Of a stretch of DNA of 64,000 nucleotides, positions 16,147 through 26,991 are shown one piece after another (the first letter of the stretch is position 1; every line of letters begins with the position of its first letter). A model generated the notes under the pieces. It was not told the origin of the DNA. It searched no databases and was given only the letters and a program-made list of their open reading frames with translations. Origin of the DNA: Scytonematopsis contorta HA4267-MV1. GTDB lineage: Bacteria > Cyanobacteriota > Cyanobacteriia > Cyanobacteriales > Nostocaceae. The DNA lies in assembly GCA_019359035.1 (NCBI GenBank), contig JAHHIC010000029.1, positions 62,001 to 126,000 of the forward strand, written 5' to 3'. The position numbers were made by a program, and so were the translations under genes.

Positions 16147-18729
16147 TTAAGCTACCAAACAAGAGGTTTTAATTCGACGAGATTTGCTTTTTCTGAGTAA
16201 TACAATTGCATCATTAGAAGGAATCGGTTTACTAAAAAGAAAGCCTTGCATAAGCTCGCATTCAAGATTTCGTAGTGAATTGCGTTCTTCTTCTGTTTCC
16301 ACACCTTCAGCAACAACTGCTAAATTCAGGCGGTGGGCTAAAGCGATTATAGCGGTAATAATCGCCGCATTATTTGCGTCGTTTGACAAATCTTGTACAA
16401 AAGACTTGTCAATTTTTAATGTATGAATAGGAAAATTCTTAATATAACTAAGAGAACAATATCCGGTACCAAAATCATCGATAGATATAGAAATACCCAT
16501 TTGATGTAATTCGCTTAATACTGATTTACTTAAATCAATATTTTGCATAGCAACACTTTCAGTAATTTCTAACTCTAAACATTCAGGAGCTAATTTTGTT
16601 TCTGACAAAACCTGCTTTACCATCCGCACTAAGTTAGGTTGTTGTAATTGTCTTGCTGACAAGTTAACAGCTATCGATAACGATGGTAAATCTAACTCTT
16701 CTTGCCAAGCTTTAGTTTGAGCACAAGCAGTTCTTAGAATCCATTCACCAATATTAATAATTAACCCAGTTTCTTCAGCCAAGGGAATAAATTTGCCAGG
16801 AGAAATTAAGCCTAATTTGGGATGTTGCCAGCGAATTAAGGCTTCCATTTTTTTAATTTCCCCGGTGCTGATATTTACCTGAGGTTGGTAATGAATTTTA
16901 AATTGTTGCTCTTTTAAAGCATGATGTAGGCTATTTTCCAAAATTAATAATTCGGAAACTTGCTCAGTAATAGTAGAATTATAAAACTGATATTTATTTT
17001 TACCTTCAGACTTAGCACGATATAGCGCAGCGTCAGCATGTTTAATTAAAGTCTCAGCATCTCCTCCGTGCATAGGATAAAGTGCAATACCTATACTCGC
17101 GCTAATGTGTAAATGATGATTGTCTATTTCAAAACTTGGCTTCAATGCGTCTAAAATCTCTTGAGTAACGCGACCTGCATCACTAGCATCAGTTATTTCT
17201 GGTAAAATTACAGTAAATTCATCACCACCCCAACGGGCAATGGTGTCATATTCTTTTAAACAATTTGTGAGTCTTTGAGCAACGCTCTGTAATAATTTAT
17301 CACCAACAGCATGACCCAGAGTATCATTAATTGTTTTAAATCTGTCTAAATCCAAAAAACATACTGCTAATTGACCTTGTTTTTCATTCGCTGTTGCTAA
17401 AGCTTCCGAAAGGCGTTCATTAAAGAGAACACGATTCGGCAGGTCTGTTAATAAATCGTGTAGTGCTTGGTGACGAATTTTTGCTTCCGCTGACTTTTGT
17501 GCGGTAACATCACGAAAACTCCAAACTCTACCAACAATTGTCCCTCCTATACGCTGCGGTTGAGAATAACGCTCGAATACTCTGCCATCTTTAAAGCTAA
17601 TAAAATCGTAAACTTGTGCCCCTGGATAAGCATGTGTTTCTCTGACTGTGGCAAGATAATTTTTTGGCTCTTGTAATTTACTCATAGCAAATTTGAGTAC
17701 TTTTACATAGCGTTTCGCAGTCATTAGTGATTCCGGGATACCCCACATTTGTACAAACTTTTGATTAAAGCCTGCAATATTACCTCGACTATCTACAACT
17801 AAAATACCATCAGCAGTCGATTCCAATGTCGCTCTTTGCAGCGAAAGCGACTTTTCTAATTCTACTTGTACACGCTTGCGTTCGGTAATTTCCTTTTCTA
17901 ATTCCGCAGTACGTTCTTGTACTTTACCCTCTAATTGCGAAGCAAAATTCCTAGTTTCAGTAATTACTGTTCGTAGCGCATCTTCTGCTGACAAACGCTC
18001 GTGTGCTAAAGAAATTGCACCAGCCGCAGCTTGTAAAAATTTGATTTCTGCTACATCCCAAATTCTCTCTTCTAGACAGTCATCAAAGCGAATAAAACCA
18101 AAAAATTCACCTTTAGCAATTATTGGCAAAACTAAAATAGAAAGAACACCTTGAGGGTCTAAAATTTGATGTTCTAATTGTGGAAATTCTTTGACAATAC
18201 CAGAAACAATACCACCTTTTGTTAATATTTCCACCCAGCGAGGAAAAAATTCTTCATAGCAAAGTTCATCCAATCCAGGTTTACTACTTTTTCCCAGAAT
18301 ATCCGAGGTAAGCCACTCCGCTTTTTGACTCATCATTAAGTCACCGTTAGAACTACGGAAATTCTCACACACGTAAACCTGACTAACTTGACATGCTTGT
18401 CCTAATATTTGCAAAATTTCTTTATAGTATTGAGTACTACCGTCAAAACTCAGTAAAGCATGTTCTACTTGTACAAGTGCCTCTAAATAGCGTTGACGTG
18501 ACGCTAGGTTAACTTCTTGAGGGTTTATATCGTAATTTAATCTTTCCACTTCGATATTTTCCACAAAAAATTGATTTTCCTCCACAACTTCTTTTAAATT
18601 TTCATTAGTAGAAGTATGATTATCAAATTTATAAGTTGTTTTTAGTTTTGGCAACATGTACTGGAAAAAATACAAAGCGCATAGTTTTGCTCCTAAACAG
18701 GAGAAGAAACCAACCATTAATAGCATCAT
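16147..18729 (-). CDS. GAF-PAS-GGDEF-EAL cyclic-di-GMP enzyme
   Basis: An 860-residue signalling protein: membrane segment (residues 1-25), GAF domain (about 85-245), short coiled coil, PAS domain (about 300-410), GGDEF (about 425-590) and EAL (about 605-850). The cyclase site is intact (ARWGGDEFTV). The upstream inhibitory I-site is KEYD instead of RxxD, so product inhibition may be lost. The EAL domain keeps EALIRW, NLSARQL, ITESV, DDFGTGY and AEGVETEEE, so phosphodiesterase activity is plausible. I prefer ATG 18729, with AGAG six bases upstream; a TTG at 18750 would add seven residues. The GAF and PAS domains presumably set which activity dominates. Confidence 0.92.
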   Translation of the reverse strand: MMLLMVGFFSCLGAKLCALYFFQYMLPKLKTTYKFDNHTSTNENLKEVVEENQFFVENIEVERLNYDINPQEVNLASRQRYLEALVQVEHALLSFDGSTQYYKEILQILGQACQVSQVYVCENFRSSNGDLMMSQKAEWLTSDILGKSSKPGLDELCYEEFFPRWVEILTKGGIVSGIVKEFPQLEHQILDPQGVLSILVLPIIAKGEFFGFIRFDDCLEERIWDVAEIKFLQAAAGAISLAHERLSAEDALRTVITETRNFASQLEGKVQERTAELEKEITERKRVQVELEKSLSLQRATLESTADGILVVDSRGNIAGFNQKFVQMWGIPESLMTAKRYVKVLKFAMSKLQEPKNYLATVRETHAYPGAQVYDFISFKDGRVFERYSQPQRIGGTIVGRVWSFRDVTAQKSAEAKIRHQALHDLLTDLPNRVLFNERLSEALATANEKQGQLAVCFLDLDRFKTINDTLGHAVGDKLLQSVAQRLTNCLKEYDTIARWGGDEFTVILPEITDASDAGRVTQEILDALKPSFEIDNHHLHISASIGIALYPMHGGDAETLIKHADAALYRAKSEGKNKYQFYNSTITEQVSELLILENSLHHALKEQQFKIHYQPQVNISTGEIKKMEALIRWQHPKLGLISPGKFIPLAEETGLIINIGEWILRTACAQTKAWQEELDLPSLSIAVNLSARQLQQPNLVRMVKQVLSETKLAPECLELEITESVAMQNIDLSKSVLSELHQMGISISIDDFGTGYCSLSYIKNFPIHTLKIDKSFVQDLSNDANNAAIITAIIALAHRLNLAVVAEGVETEEERNSLRNLECELMQGFLFSKPIPSNDAIVLLRKSKSRRIKTSCLVA

Positions 18730-18750
18730 GGTAATCTCTGCTTTATTCAA

Positions 18751-19769
18751 AGCATTATTTTTAGAGATGTTTTTTAGTTTTGGATTGGTATTATCTGCAC
18801 CCTCTCACCTAATTAGCTTGCTCTTAGTCTACACGACCAATATTCAAATAATTGACACCATAAAGTTTCAGTACAACTGAGAAATCATCATGTACTGATT
18901 AACCTTTATTAACCTATGGAAAAATAAAATTCCGATGTTTGAAATTATTATAAAATCATCAGTTTACATTCCAAGTAATAGTACTAATTCAGAGTTTTCA
19001 CTGGTGTGTATTTTTGACAAGTATGCTGACATTTCTATTATGTTTACTCTTGTAATAAAAAACAATATTCAGCATATAGTCGCTAACAGTTTCATCCTTT
19101 TATTATTGACTTATGTAGTATCTAATTTTCCTTTGTTGAAAGATAAATTAACTAAATCTTTAATATAAACAAGCATAACTTTCATATTTTCTATCCTGTT
19201 ACTTTCTAATTAGGTTGGACTTAAGATTGTACACAAAAAATACAGTTAATGGCTCTTTTTTGAATTATTTCCAGATTTTAGAGATGTAACCATGCCAAAA
19301 GGCTATTACACAAAGAAGATACCCTCGTGCTTTATAGATGAATAAATATTAATGACATTAACTGTATATATTGAAACAATTTTAATACGTTTATTATTCA
19401 TTTCTATTTTCCCATAGTACGCTTAATTGAGCATATTGAAAACATATACCATTAAAGAGCGTAGTTTTAAATTCACCATATTTCCTTTTTTATCATTGCT
19501 GAGTTTGCCTTGGATGCTTGAATTCAGCTTATTTTCATAACCTCCATAAATTCTCTGTCCAGAGCATAACAGAGAAATGATACTGCTGTGTAGGTAGTAA
19601 TTACGGAAATTTGATTCGGTCGGAGAATGCTAGAACCAATGAAAAAATGATTGGGACGGGTATAATTTAAAAATTACCCATAAAATCAGAATCCTGGTAA
19701 TTCTAAATTCATCAGTGCTATAAGATATTTTTATAGTTGAATAAAATAATTGATGAAAATGGAAAACTT
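18751..19769. other. 1-kb intergenic region without recognised genes
   Basis: Lies between the start of the GGDEF/EAL gene and the end of the histidine kinase gene. The sequence is AT-rich, and a 77-codon open frame at 18935 has no start signal or protein-like composition. I see no RNA gene or mobile element. Confidence 0.5.
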
Positions 19770-21293
19770 TCAATTGTCACAAACTAGTACATTCCAACGT
19801 TCTTGAGAATGGGTTAGTTTTCGATAGTTTTGTTGCAAAGGAATTTCAATAGAAAATTCAGTCCCTTCATTGATAACAGATTTGCATTGAAGAAGACCTC
19901 GGTGTTTTTCCACAACTATTTGATAACTAATTGATAATCCCAAACCCGTACCTTTACCAACATCTTTGGTAGTAAAAAATGGGTCAAATATTTGTTTTTT
20001 AAGTTTTTCGGGTATTCCCCGACCGTTATCAGCAATTTTGACTTGAAGGATTGTGTTGTTAATTATGTTTGTACTAATACGGATTTGCGGTTTATCAATA
20101 CCGGACGCTTCAATTGCATCAATAGCATTACTAAGGATATTCATAAATACTTGATTGAGTTGTCCCAGATAGCACTCAACAAGAGGCAAATTACCATATT
20201 CCTTAATTACTTTTATTGCTGGGTGTTTACCTTTAGCTTTCAATCGATGTTGTAAAATTAGTAAAGTGCTTTCAATTCCCTCATGAATATTAGCTAAACC
20301 CATTGCTGCTTGCTCAGTTCTAGAAAAATTATTTAAGGAACGAACTATATTACCAATACGTTCAGCTCCGACAAACATTGAGGAAAGTACTTTTGGTAAA
20401 TCTTCTATGAGAAAATCTAATTCAATCGCAGTAATACGCTGCTTAATTTGTTGACTTGGATGTGTATATTCTTGTTGGTAAAGCTGTAGTAAACCCAATA
20501 AAGCATTTATATATTCCTTTGTATAATGTAAATTTCCAATAATAAAACAGACTGGGTTATTAACTTCATGTGCGACACCTGCTATAAGTTGTCCTAAGCT
20601 AGACATTTTTTCTGCATGAATTAATTGGGATTGAGTCTTTTGTAATTTTTGTAGAGCTTGGTAATGTTTATCTGCTTGCTGTAGGGCTACTTCCTTTGCA
20701 ACAAGACTATCTTGGTATAGTTCCAATAAATGTAAATCAATTGCCATCTGCTCAAGTTCGCTTTCTTTTTGGTATTGTGCTACTACTGCATCTAAAGCTA
20801 CTTGTAAGTCAAATGAAGCTGACTGTAAAACGTATTTTAAATACTGATTTTCTTGAGTTAATTTTTCATCTTGTGATTGTAATAAACTCTTTACTTGTGT
20901 AACATAATGGCGTATCTTACTATCCAAATTTATCGGTGCTTCAAAGTATATAGCCTTGACAATTTCTGACATTTCTCTAGGTATATTTAAATGAGAGTCA
21001 CCCTCAATTAAAGCATTGTGTGATTTTTCCATTAGTTGAATAATGGAGTATAGTTGCTGCCGTAAGTTTTCTCTCAGATTATTATCTTTAGCACATACTA
21101 GTTGTAAACATAAAAGTGCCGACCTTTGACATAACATTCGCTGACGACCACTAATATTAACTACTGCGGCACTAATATTTCTAGCCGCAGTAATTCTATA
21201 AATTTCTAAATAATTTGTCATGATAAGTAAAGGTAATATTTTTGAACTTAAAAAATATTTGCAAAAGGTCATTTTGAATACAGTACCAATCAT
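19770..21293 (-). CDS. Sensor histidine kinase with PilJ-type N-terminal domain
   Basis: The 507-residue protein starts with a segment like the type IV pili methyl-accepting N-terminal domain ([15 protein letters not shown], about residues 47-61). Helices and a coiled coil follow, then a complete kinase core: H-box GVAHEVNNP (His about 236), N-box [13 protein letters not shown]1 DNGRGIP, and [19 protein letters not shown]. No receiver domain is attached and no response regulator is adjacent, so it is an orphan kinase. No convincing membrane helix is present, so it may be cytoplasmic. GAGGAC seven bases before ATG 21293 supports this start, although a start at 21221 would also give the full domains. 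Confidence 0.9.
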   Translation of the reverse strand: MIGTVFKMTFCKYFLSSKILPLLIMTNYLEIYRITAARNISAAVVNISGRQRMLCQRSALLCLQLVCAKDNNLRENLRQQLYSIIQLMEKSHNALIEGDSHLNIPREMSEIVKAIYFEAPINLDSKIRHYVTQVKSLLQSQDEKLTQENQYLKYVLQSASFDLQVALDAVVAQYQKESELEQMAIDLHLLELYQDSLVAKEVALQQADKHYQALQKLQKTQSQLIHAEKMSSLGQLIAGVAHEVNNPVCFIIGNLHYTKEYINALLGLLQLYQQEYTHPSQQIKQRITAIELDFLIEDLPKVLSSMFVGAERIGNIVRSLNNFSRTEQAAMGLANIHEGIESTLLILQHRLKAKGKHPAIKVIKEYGNLPLVECYLGQLNQVFMNILSNAIDAIEASGIDKPQIRISTNIINNTILQVKIADNGRGIPEKLKKQIFDPFFTTKDVGKGTGLGLSISYQIVVEKHRGLLQCKSVINEGTEFSIEIPLQQNYRKLTHSQERWNVLVCDN

Positions 21294-21869
21294 TAGATGT
21301 CCTCTTAGTCACCAAGCCATTCACTAAGGTTGACGTATAATTAATTACTTTTATATTTGCAACATCTTATCTGCAAAAAATAGATTTTTTTGAGTATTAT
21401 ATTTTGTTTTGGAGAATTTTTGCTAAGGTTTTGCGAAATAAATAAAGATTAATAATTATAATTATGTCAGTACGTTTACTTAAATACCTAGTTTATCTAG
21501 AAACACTATGCTTTAAATATTTCAGCACAGCAGTATTGTATTATACTGTTTTCCAGTTTAAGTGAAAATAATTGCTTAGGTTTGTAGTAGTGCTTTAGCG
21601 CATGAGTATAAATTAAGGCTATAGAACTTGAAGCATAACTAGGAAGTTGCTTAAGTACCAATTTGCTTAAGAATATTCAAATGATGAGTTTGCAAATCAA
21701 CTTATACAATTTTGTATTATATGTACAATATTTTTCCCCGACATTAAATATATAGAGCCTACTCAATCCTTAAAGTTATAAAAATAACTTTTCATAATTA
21801 TTGCATCAGCGGATTATCCTGCTAAAATCAATACTTTGTTTACGGGCAAAACTACATACTGAGGTTAAA
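21294..21869. other. Intergenic, divergent promoter region
   Basis: About 575 bases between the kinase and subtilase genes, AT-rich, with no supported gene. GAGG lies six bases before the subtilase ATG at 21870. Confidence 0.5.
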
Positions 21870-23594
21870 ATGAGACACGAAAAGCTTTCTCCTGGTTTGT
21901 TACTGGCATTTGAAGACTATCAACGGGAAGGAAACGAAGGCTTAGTTACCCACAAGCGCTCTTTGGGTATAGTCGCTTCCAAGGGTATAGTGAAACCAGT
22001 CCGTAGTATGGTTTTTATTTATTGTAATGAGCAAGCAGACCTAAGTCACTTAGAACAATATGGTATTCGTGTTAACCAAGATGCAGGCGAAGTACGGACA
22101 GCTTATTTACCAATAGAAGCTTTAGACCAGTTGTCAGAGGAGTCTGCGGTTGTTCGTATTAAACCATCCCGCAAGATGAGCCTGCGGATGGATGTGGCGC
22201 CCGGTAAAGTAAAATTACCTGCGTTTAAAAATAAAACTGGACTAACTGGTAAAGGTGTGGTTATTGGTGTCGTAGATAGTGGTATTGACCCAAACCACCC
22301 CGCTTTTGCTGGTCGTATTCTTAGTATTTGGGACCAGACAATGACTGGGCCTGGTGTTACAGAAGGGGGCTATGGAGCTGAATTCAAGGATAAGCAATTG
22401 ACAGTATCCCGCGATACAGATGGGCATGGAACCCATGTTGCTGGTATTGCTGGTGGTGGGGACAGTACTTATCTAGGTGTAGCACCTGAAGCAAAATTTG
22501 TGATTGTGAAAACAGATTTGCAAGACGCTCACATTGCTGATGGTGTTCGTTACATTTTTCGGGTTGCCCAAGAAATGAACCTTCCAGCAGTGGTGAATCT
22601 AAGTTTAGGGGGACACGCTGATGCTCACGATGGTAGCGACTCGCTCTCAAAAATTATTGACTCGCAAACTGGACCTGGACGGATTGTTTGCTGTGCTGCT
22701 GGTAACGAAGGTAATGATAATATTCATGGCCAAGCAGTTATCGGCAGTGGTGAAGCGGTCGGTATGCGCTTTAACGTACCCAATCAATCAAGTATTGTTT
22801 GGTTAAATGGCTGGTATTCTGGCAAGAGTAAGCTAGAAATTTCCCTCCGTAGTCCTAGCGGTTTTGTTAGTCCTTGGCAAAAAATTATAACTAATGGGAA
22901 TCCGACAAAAGATTACACTTTACTCGATGCAAAAGTCCAAGTAGTTACACCCGGAGCAGACCCAGTTAATGGAGACCATAATTTCTTCGTGCAAATTAAG
23001 GGTAGAGGTCCGTTGCCATTAGTTCCTGGTGGTTGGCAACTTAGAGTACGCAACGCTTCATCTCCTGAAACTCGTGTAGATGTATGGACTTTAGACCCAA
23101 CTGGGTCGGTATTGTTTACTGGTAAAGCTGCCTTAGATAATATGAAAATTGGTTCACCTGGATGTGCAGGTAGTGCTATTACCGTTGCTTCTTATACAAC
23201 AAAGACGGAATATAAAGATATTGATGGTAGTAAGCAACAAGTAGGCTTGAAGTTGGATGATATTTCCGATTTTAGCAGCGAAGGTCCCCTGCGAAATAAT
23301 ACCCAGAAGCCAGATGTCGCTGCACCTGGAGCCATGATTACATCTACTATGAGTGCGGATGCTAGTTTTGACCATTCAATGATGATTAATTCCAAGTTTA
23401 TGGTGATGGCTGGTACTAGCATGGCTACCCCTTTTGTTACAGGTTTAATTGCATTGTTATTGCAACGAGACCCTAAGCTTACCCCACAAGCAGCAAAAGC
23501 GATTCTCCATAAAAATAGTTCAATTCCAGGAAAGCCTGTAGGTACTTTTGACATCAAGTGGGGTTTTGGATTGATTAATACCGAGAATTTGTAG
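21870..23594 (+). CDS. Subtilisin-like serine protease (S8 family)
   Basis: A 574-residue subtilase with the full catalytic set: Asp136 in VVDSGID, His186 in DTDGHGTHVAGI, oxyanion Asn279 in CCAAGNEGN and Ser517 in MAGTSMATP. An insert of about 150 residues, probably a beta-sandwich, lies between Asn279 and the Ser segment. Residues 45-103 look like a prodomain (MVFIYCNEQ ... LPIEALDQLSEESAVVRIKP). No signal peptide is visible, so it may act in the cytoplasm or be released by another route. A 90-residue gene resembling the prodomain alone follows 193 bases downstream. A GAGG site supports ATG 21870. Confidence 0.93.
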   Translation: MRHEKLSPGLLLAFEDYQREGNEGLVTHKRSLGIVASKGIVKPVRSMVFIYCNEQADLSHLEQYGIRVNQDAGEVRTAYLPIEALDQLSEESAVVRIKPSRKMSLRMDVAPGKVKLPAFKNKTGLTGKGVVIGVVDSGIDPNHPAFAGRILSIWDQTMTGPGVTEGGYGAEFKDKQLTVSRDTDGHGTHVAGIAGGGDSTYLGVAPEAKFVIVKTDLQDAHIADGVRYIFRVAQEMNLPAVVNLSLGGHADAHDGSDSLSKIIDSQTGPGRIVCCAAGNEGNDNIHGQAVIGSGEAVGMRFNVPNQSSIVWLNGWYSGKSKLEISLRSPSGFVSPWQKIITNGNPTKDYTLLDAKVQVVTPGADPVNGDHNFFVQIKGRGPLPLVPGGWQLRVRNASSPETRVDVWTLDPTGSVLFTGKAALDNMKIGSPGCAGSAITVASYTTKTEYKDIDGSKQQVGLKLDDISDFSSEGPLRNNTQKPDVAAPGAMITSTMSADASFDHSMMINSKFMVMAGTSMATPFVTGLIALLLQRDPKLTPQAAKAILHKNSSIPGKPVGTFDIKWGFGLINTENL

Positions 23595-23787
23595 TCTCTA
23601 CAATATGGCAGGTTATTAGGAACGTTAAATTTGCTAGGTTTTAAAGTAGGCAGCACCAAGTCTACTTTTTTTTTGAAAATAGCTCAAACTTCCGTGTTTA
23701 ATCTTAGCTGAAGTTTGCTACCAGGAAAAAGTTTACTTAGTATCTGCTTAATCAAACAGGGATAACTAATATTACCTTGAGGTATAT

Positions 23788-24060
23788 ATGAACTACCAAA
23801 AACTAGACGCATCTCTTGCAATGGCGTTAAATGATGTATCAAATCAACAAGAAGCCAATTTAGTTGTTTTTATTCACACAAAGGCTATCCCCAATGCTGA
23901 AGCAATCGCAGTTTTACAAAGCATGGGTGTCAGTAATATTTCTAGCGATTCAGATGTCTTTACGGCGACATTATCCCCCAATGCGATTTCCCAATTATCC
24001 GAACAACCTTGGGTACAGTACATAAAACTGTCCCAAAAACTGCGTTCCGTAAAAAAATAA
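23788..24060 (+). CDS. Stand-alone subtilase-prodomain-like (I9-type) protein, possible inhibitor
   Basis: A 90-residue protein whose whole length parallels residues 45-103 of the subtilase just upstream. VVFIHT matches MVFIYC, LQSMGV matches LEQYGI, and LSPNAISQLSEQPWVQYIKL matches the LPIEALDQLSE segment. It has no catalytic domain or signal peptide. Subtilase prodomains (inhibitor I9) act as chaperones and tight inhibitors, also in trans, so this protein may control the neighbouring protease. It has its own spacing and could be co-transcribed. The similarity is read by eye; function is inferred. Confidence 0.72.
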   Translation: MNYQKLDASLAMALNDVSNQQEANLVVFIHTKAIPNAEAIAVLQSMGVSNISSDSDVFTATLSPNAISQLSEQPWVQYIKLSQKLRSVKK

Positions 24061-24165
24061 GACGAGATAGCTCATCAAATACGTTTTGTTTTATAACATA
24101 ACATTTAGGTCGCACTCAGGAATAAACTGGAGTTTAGATTAGAAAGGCTGTCGGGAGCAATCAGC

Positions 24166-25458
24166 GTGAAAAAAGTACTAGCTATCATTCTTGGCGGTGG
24201 TGCAGGCACTCGCCTCTACCCGTTAACAAAATTACGCGCTAAACCGGCGGTACCGGTGGCAGGGAAATACCGCCTAATTGATATTCCTGTCAGTAACTGT
24301 ATAAATTCGGAAATATTTAAAATTTATGTGCTGACGCAATTCAACTCGGCTTCGTTGAATCGTCATATCGCCCGCGCTTATAGCTTTAGCGGCTTTAGCG
24401 AAGGCTTTGTAGAAGTCCTGGCCGCCCAACAAACCCCAGAAAACCCCAATTGGTTTCAAGGAACTGCTGATGCTGTACGTCAGTATTTGTGGTTGTTTGA
24501 TGAATGGGATATAGATGAGTACTTAATTCTGTCTGGCGACCATTTATACCGAATGGACTATCGCCTGTTTATCGAACGTCACAGAAGTACTAACGCTGAT
24601 ATTACCCTTTCGGTTATCCCTATAGATGACCGTCGTGCTTCTGATTTTGGTTTAATGAAAATCGATGACACAGGTAGAGTCATTGACTTTAGCGAAAAAC
24701 CTAAAGGTGAAGCATTAAACCAAATGCGGGTTGAGACCACCGTCCTTGGTTTAACTCCAGAACAAGCAGAACTTCAGCCTTACATCGCTTCGATGGGGAT
24801 TTACGTCTTTAAAAAAGAAGTTTTGATGAACTTACTGCGAGAATCAGCACATCGAACAGATTTTGGTAAAGAAATTATTCCCGATGCTGCTGCAAATGAC
24901 CATAACGTTCAAGCTTACTTGTTCAACGGCTATTGGGAAGATATTGGGACTATCGAGGCTTTTTATCACGCTAATTTAGGCTTGACACAACAACCTCTAC
25001 CTCCTTTTAGCTTCTACGACGAAAAATCTCCCATTTACACTCGTCCTCGTTACTTACCTCCGAGCAAAATATTAGACAGCCAAATAACACAATCTATTAT
25101 TGGTGAAGGTTGTATCCTCAAAAACTGCCGTATCGAACACTCCGTTTTGGGGGTACGGTCGCGGGTTGATGATGGATGCTTCATCGAAGATACGATGATT
25201 ATGGGTGCTGACTTGTATCAAAATCATACAGAACGCCTAGGCTATTTAGAAAAAGGCGAGGTTCCCATTGGGATTGGTCAGCGTACCAAAATTCGCCGTG
25301 CCATCATCGATAAAAATGCTCGCATTGGTCAAGACGTGAAAATTATCAATAAAGACAACGTACAAGAGGCAGAACGGGAAAACCTAGGTTTTTATATCCG
25401 TAGCGGCATTGTCGTTGTGTTCAAAAACGCCATAATACCTGACGGAACCGTTATCTAA
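24166..25458 (+). CDS. glgC: Glucose-1-phosphate adenylyltransferase (ADP-glucose pyrophosphorylase)
   Basis: This enzyme makes ADP-glucose from glucose-1-phosphate and ATP, the committed step of glycogen synthesis. The product has 430 residues. The N-terminus [18 protein letters not shown] is the nucleotide-binding loop. [11 protein letters not shown] is the metal-binding segment, and FSEKPKG and [16 protein letters not shown] are substrate-site motifs. The C-terminal left-handed beta helix ends [10 protein letters not shown]. Lys/Arg residues near the C-terminus (KIRRAIIDK) correspond to the 3-phosphoglycerate activator site of the cyanobacterial enzyme. The start is GTG 24166, with GGGAG nine bases upstream. 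Confidence 0.97.
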   Translation: MKKVLAIILGGGAGTRLYPLTKLRAKPAVPVAGKYRLIDIPVSNCINSEIFKIYVLTQFNSASLNRHIARAYSFSGFSEGFVEVLAAQQTPENPNWFQGTADAVRQYLWLFDEWDIDEYLILSGDHLYRMDYRLFIERHRSTNADITLSVIPIDDRRASDFGLMKIDDTGRVIDFSEKPKGEALNQMRVETTVLGLTPEQAELQPYIASMGIYVFKKEVLMNLLRESAHRTDFGKEIIPDAAANDHNVQAYLFNGYWEDIGTIEAFYHANLGLTQQPLPPFSFYDEKSPIYTRPRYLPPSKILDSQITQSIIGEGCILKNCRIEHSVLGVRSRVDDGCFIEDTMIMGADLYQNHTERLGYLEKGEVPIGIGQRTKIRRAIIDKNARIGQDVKIINKDNVQEAERENLGFYIRSGIVVVFKNAIIPDGTVI

Positions 25459-25551
25459 CAATTCGTAAGTCGCAATTCGCAAGTCGCAATTAATTAGCAA
25501 TTGGATAATTATTTAACTAATTGCGAACTGCGAACTGCTAATTGCGAATTG
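25457..25551. repeat. STRR forming a long imperfect palindrome
   Basis: Heptamer-like units (AATTCGC, AAGTCGC and complements GCGAACT, GCTAATT) are arranged as two facing blocks immediately after the glgC stop. The transcript could fold into a long stem, possibly working as a 3' end structure. Confidence 0.75.
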
Positions 25552-25748
25552 TTTTCCCCATTCCCAGTAGGAAAACCGCACTGCGGCATTGAGAAATAAC
25601 CGCACCCGATTTTCTATTATTTTTGGTAATTTAAAGTCAGAACTATAACTTTTGTACTTTTATCCATTGAGCAAATTTCTCAGGGATGAGTACAATGAAT
25701 AACTTTTAAACAAAAATATTAAGGTAAATTGTGCAGGAGATACCCTAA

Positions 25749-26750
25749 ATGGCTGCAACCAATTTCAAAGACTACTATGCAATTTTGGGACTCAGCAAAA
25801 CTGCAAGTCAAGACGAGATAAAACAAGCATTTCGTAAATTGGCCCGTAAGTACCATCCTGATGTTAACCCAGGTAACCAACAAGCAGAGGCTCGCTTCAA
25901 AGAAATTAACGAAGCTTACGAAGTCTTATCCGACCCAGAAAAACGCAAGAAATATGACCAATTCGGTCAATATTGGAAACAAGCTGGTCAAGGTTTCCCT
26001 GGTGGTGGTGGCTTTAACACTGACATGGGTGGTTTTGATTTCAATCAGTACGGCAGTTTTGAGGACTTTATCAATGAGTTATTAGGACGTTTTGGTAGTC
26101 CTAATCCAGGTGCTGGACAACAAAGCTATAGTTACCGCACAAGCACAGGTAGACCTGGTGGCTCTGGAGGATTTAATGACTTTGGCTTTCAAAATCCAAA
26201 TGCCGCAGATGCTACCCAGGATACTGAGGCTATACTTAGTTTAAGTATTTCTGAAGCATTTCACGGTATTGAAAAACGCTTTAGTTTGGGTTCAGAAGTG
26301 ATTACTGTTCGCATTCCAGCAGGCGCTAAAAGTGGTACGCGCTTGCGTGTGCGCGGCAAAGGTAACCTTAATAGCTATACCCAGCAACGTGGCGATTTAT
26401 ACTTAAAAATTGAACTCCAACAACACAGCTTCTTCCAATTCGAGGGTGATAATTTGGTGTGCGAAGTCCCGATTACACCAGATGAAGCTGTTTTAGGAGC
26501 CTCTATTGATGTGCCTACACCTGATGGTACGGTTTCCGTTACAGTTCCTGCAGGAGTTCGTTCTGGTCAATCGTTACGATTACGGGGTAAAGGTTGGCCT
26601 CTACCCAAGGGTGGACGTGGTGACCAGTTAGTCAAAATTATGATAGCTACACCCAGAGAATTAGCTTCCCAGGAGCGGGAACTTTATGAAAAAATCCGCT
26701 CAATTCGTTCTTATAATCCCCGTAGTCATTTGCAAAATCTGAAACTTTAG
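25749..26750 (+). CDS. DnaJ-family chaperone, type II (no zinc finger)
   Basis: A 333-residue Hsp40. The J-domain (residues 7-72) has the HPD motif at 36-38. A Gly/Phe/Asn-rich linker follows to about 150, then the two C-terminal substrate-binding beta domains (ITVRIPAGAKSGTRLRVRGKG and EVPITPDEAVLGASIDVPTP segments). There is no CxxCxGxG zinc finger, so it is of the CbpA/DnaJ2 type. It should stimulate DnaK ATPase in the cytoplasm. AGGAGA nine bases before the ATG supports the start. It is followed by a long STRR. Confidence 0.93.
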   Translation: MAATNFKDYYAILGLSKTASQDEIKQAFRKLARKYHPDVNPGNQQAEARFKEINEAYEVLSDPEKRKKYDQFGQYWKQAGQGFPGGGGFNTDMGGFDFNQYGSFEDFINELLGRFGSPNPGAGQQSYSYRTSTGRPGGSGGFNDFGFQNPNAADATQDTEAILSLSISEAFHGIEKRFSLGSEVITVRIPAGAKSGTRLRVRGKGNLNSYTQQRGDLYLKIELQQHSFFQFEGDNLVCEVPITPDEAVLGASIDVPTPDGTVSVTVPAGVRSGQSLRLRGKGWPLPKGGRGDQLVKIMIATPRELASQERELYEKIRSIRSYNPRSHLQNLKL

Positions 26751-26778
26751 GTAAAAGGCTTCCAGAAATTAATTGCAC

Positions 26779-26908
26779 TTTTGTGTTTGTTTTGTGTTTT
26801 GTGTTTTGTGTTTTGTGTTTTGTGTTTTGTGTTTTGTGTTTTGTGTTTTGTGTTTTGTGTTTTGTGTTTTGTGTTTTGTGTTTTGTGTTTTGTGTTTTGT
26901 GTTTTGTG
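26779..26908. repeat. STRR, TGTTTTG heptamer, about 17 copies
   Basis: A near-perfect run of the seven-base unit TGTTTTG. It is read through in several frames by chance open frames that I reject as genes. It joins directly to the dispersed hairpin repeat at 26905. Confidence 0.95.
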
Positions 26909-26930
26909 GGGTGGGCATCCCTGCCCGCCC
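26905..26930. repeat. Dispersed hairpin repeat, copy 3
   Basis: TGTGGGGTGGGCATCCCTGC followed by CCGCCC; matches 10080-10104 and, in reverse, 6209-6235. Confidence 0.75.
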
Positions 26931-26991
26931 TGAATATTTTCTGAATATTTTCTGACTATTAATGTTTTTACTAGCAAGCAAGATGCTTGCA

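Noticed and set aside
18935-19168. 77-codon plus-strand frame
   Set aside because: No ribosome-binding site, AT-driven composition (Ile, Ser, Asn, Leu), no recognisable motif.
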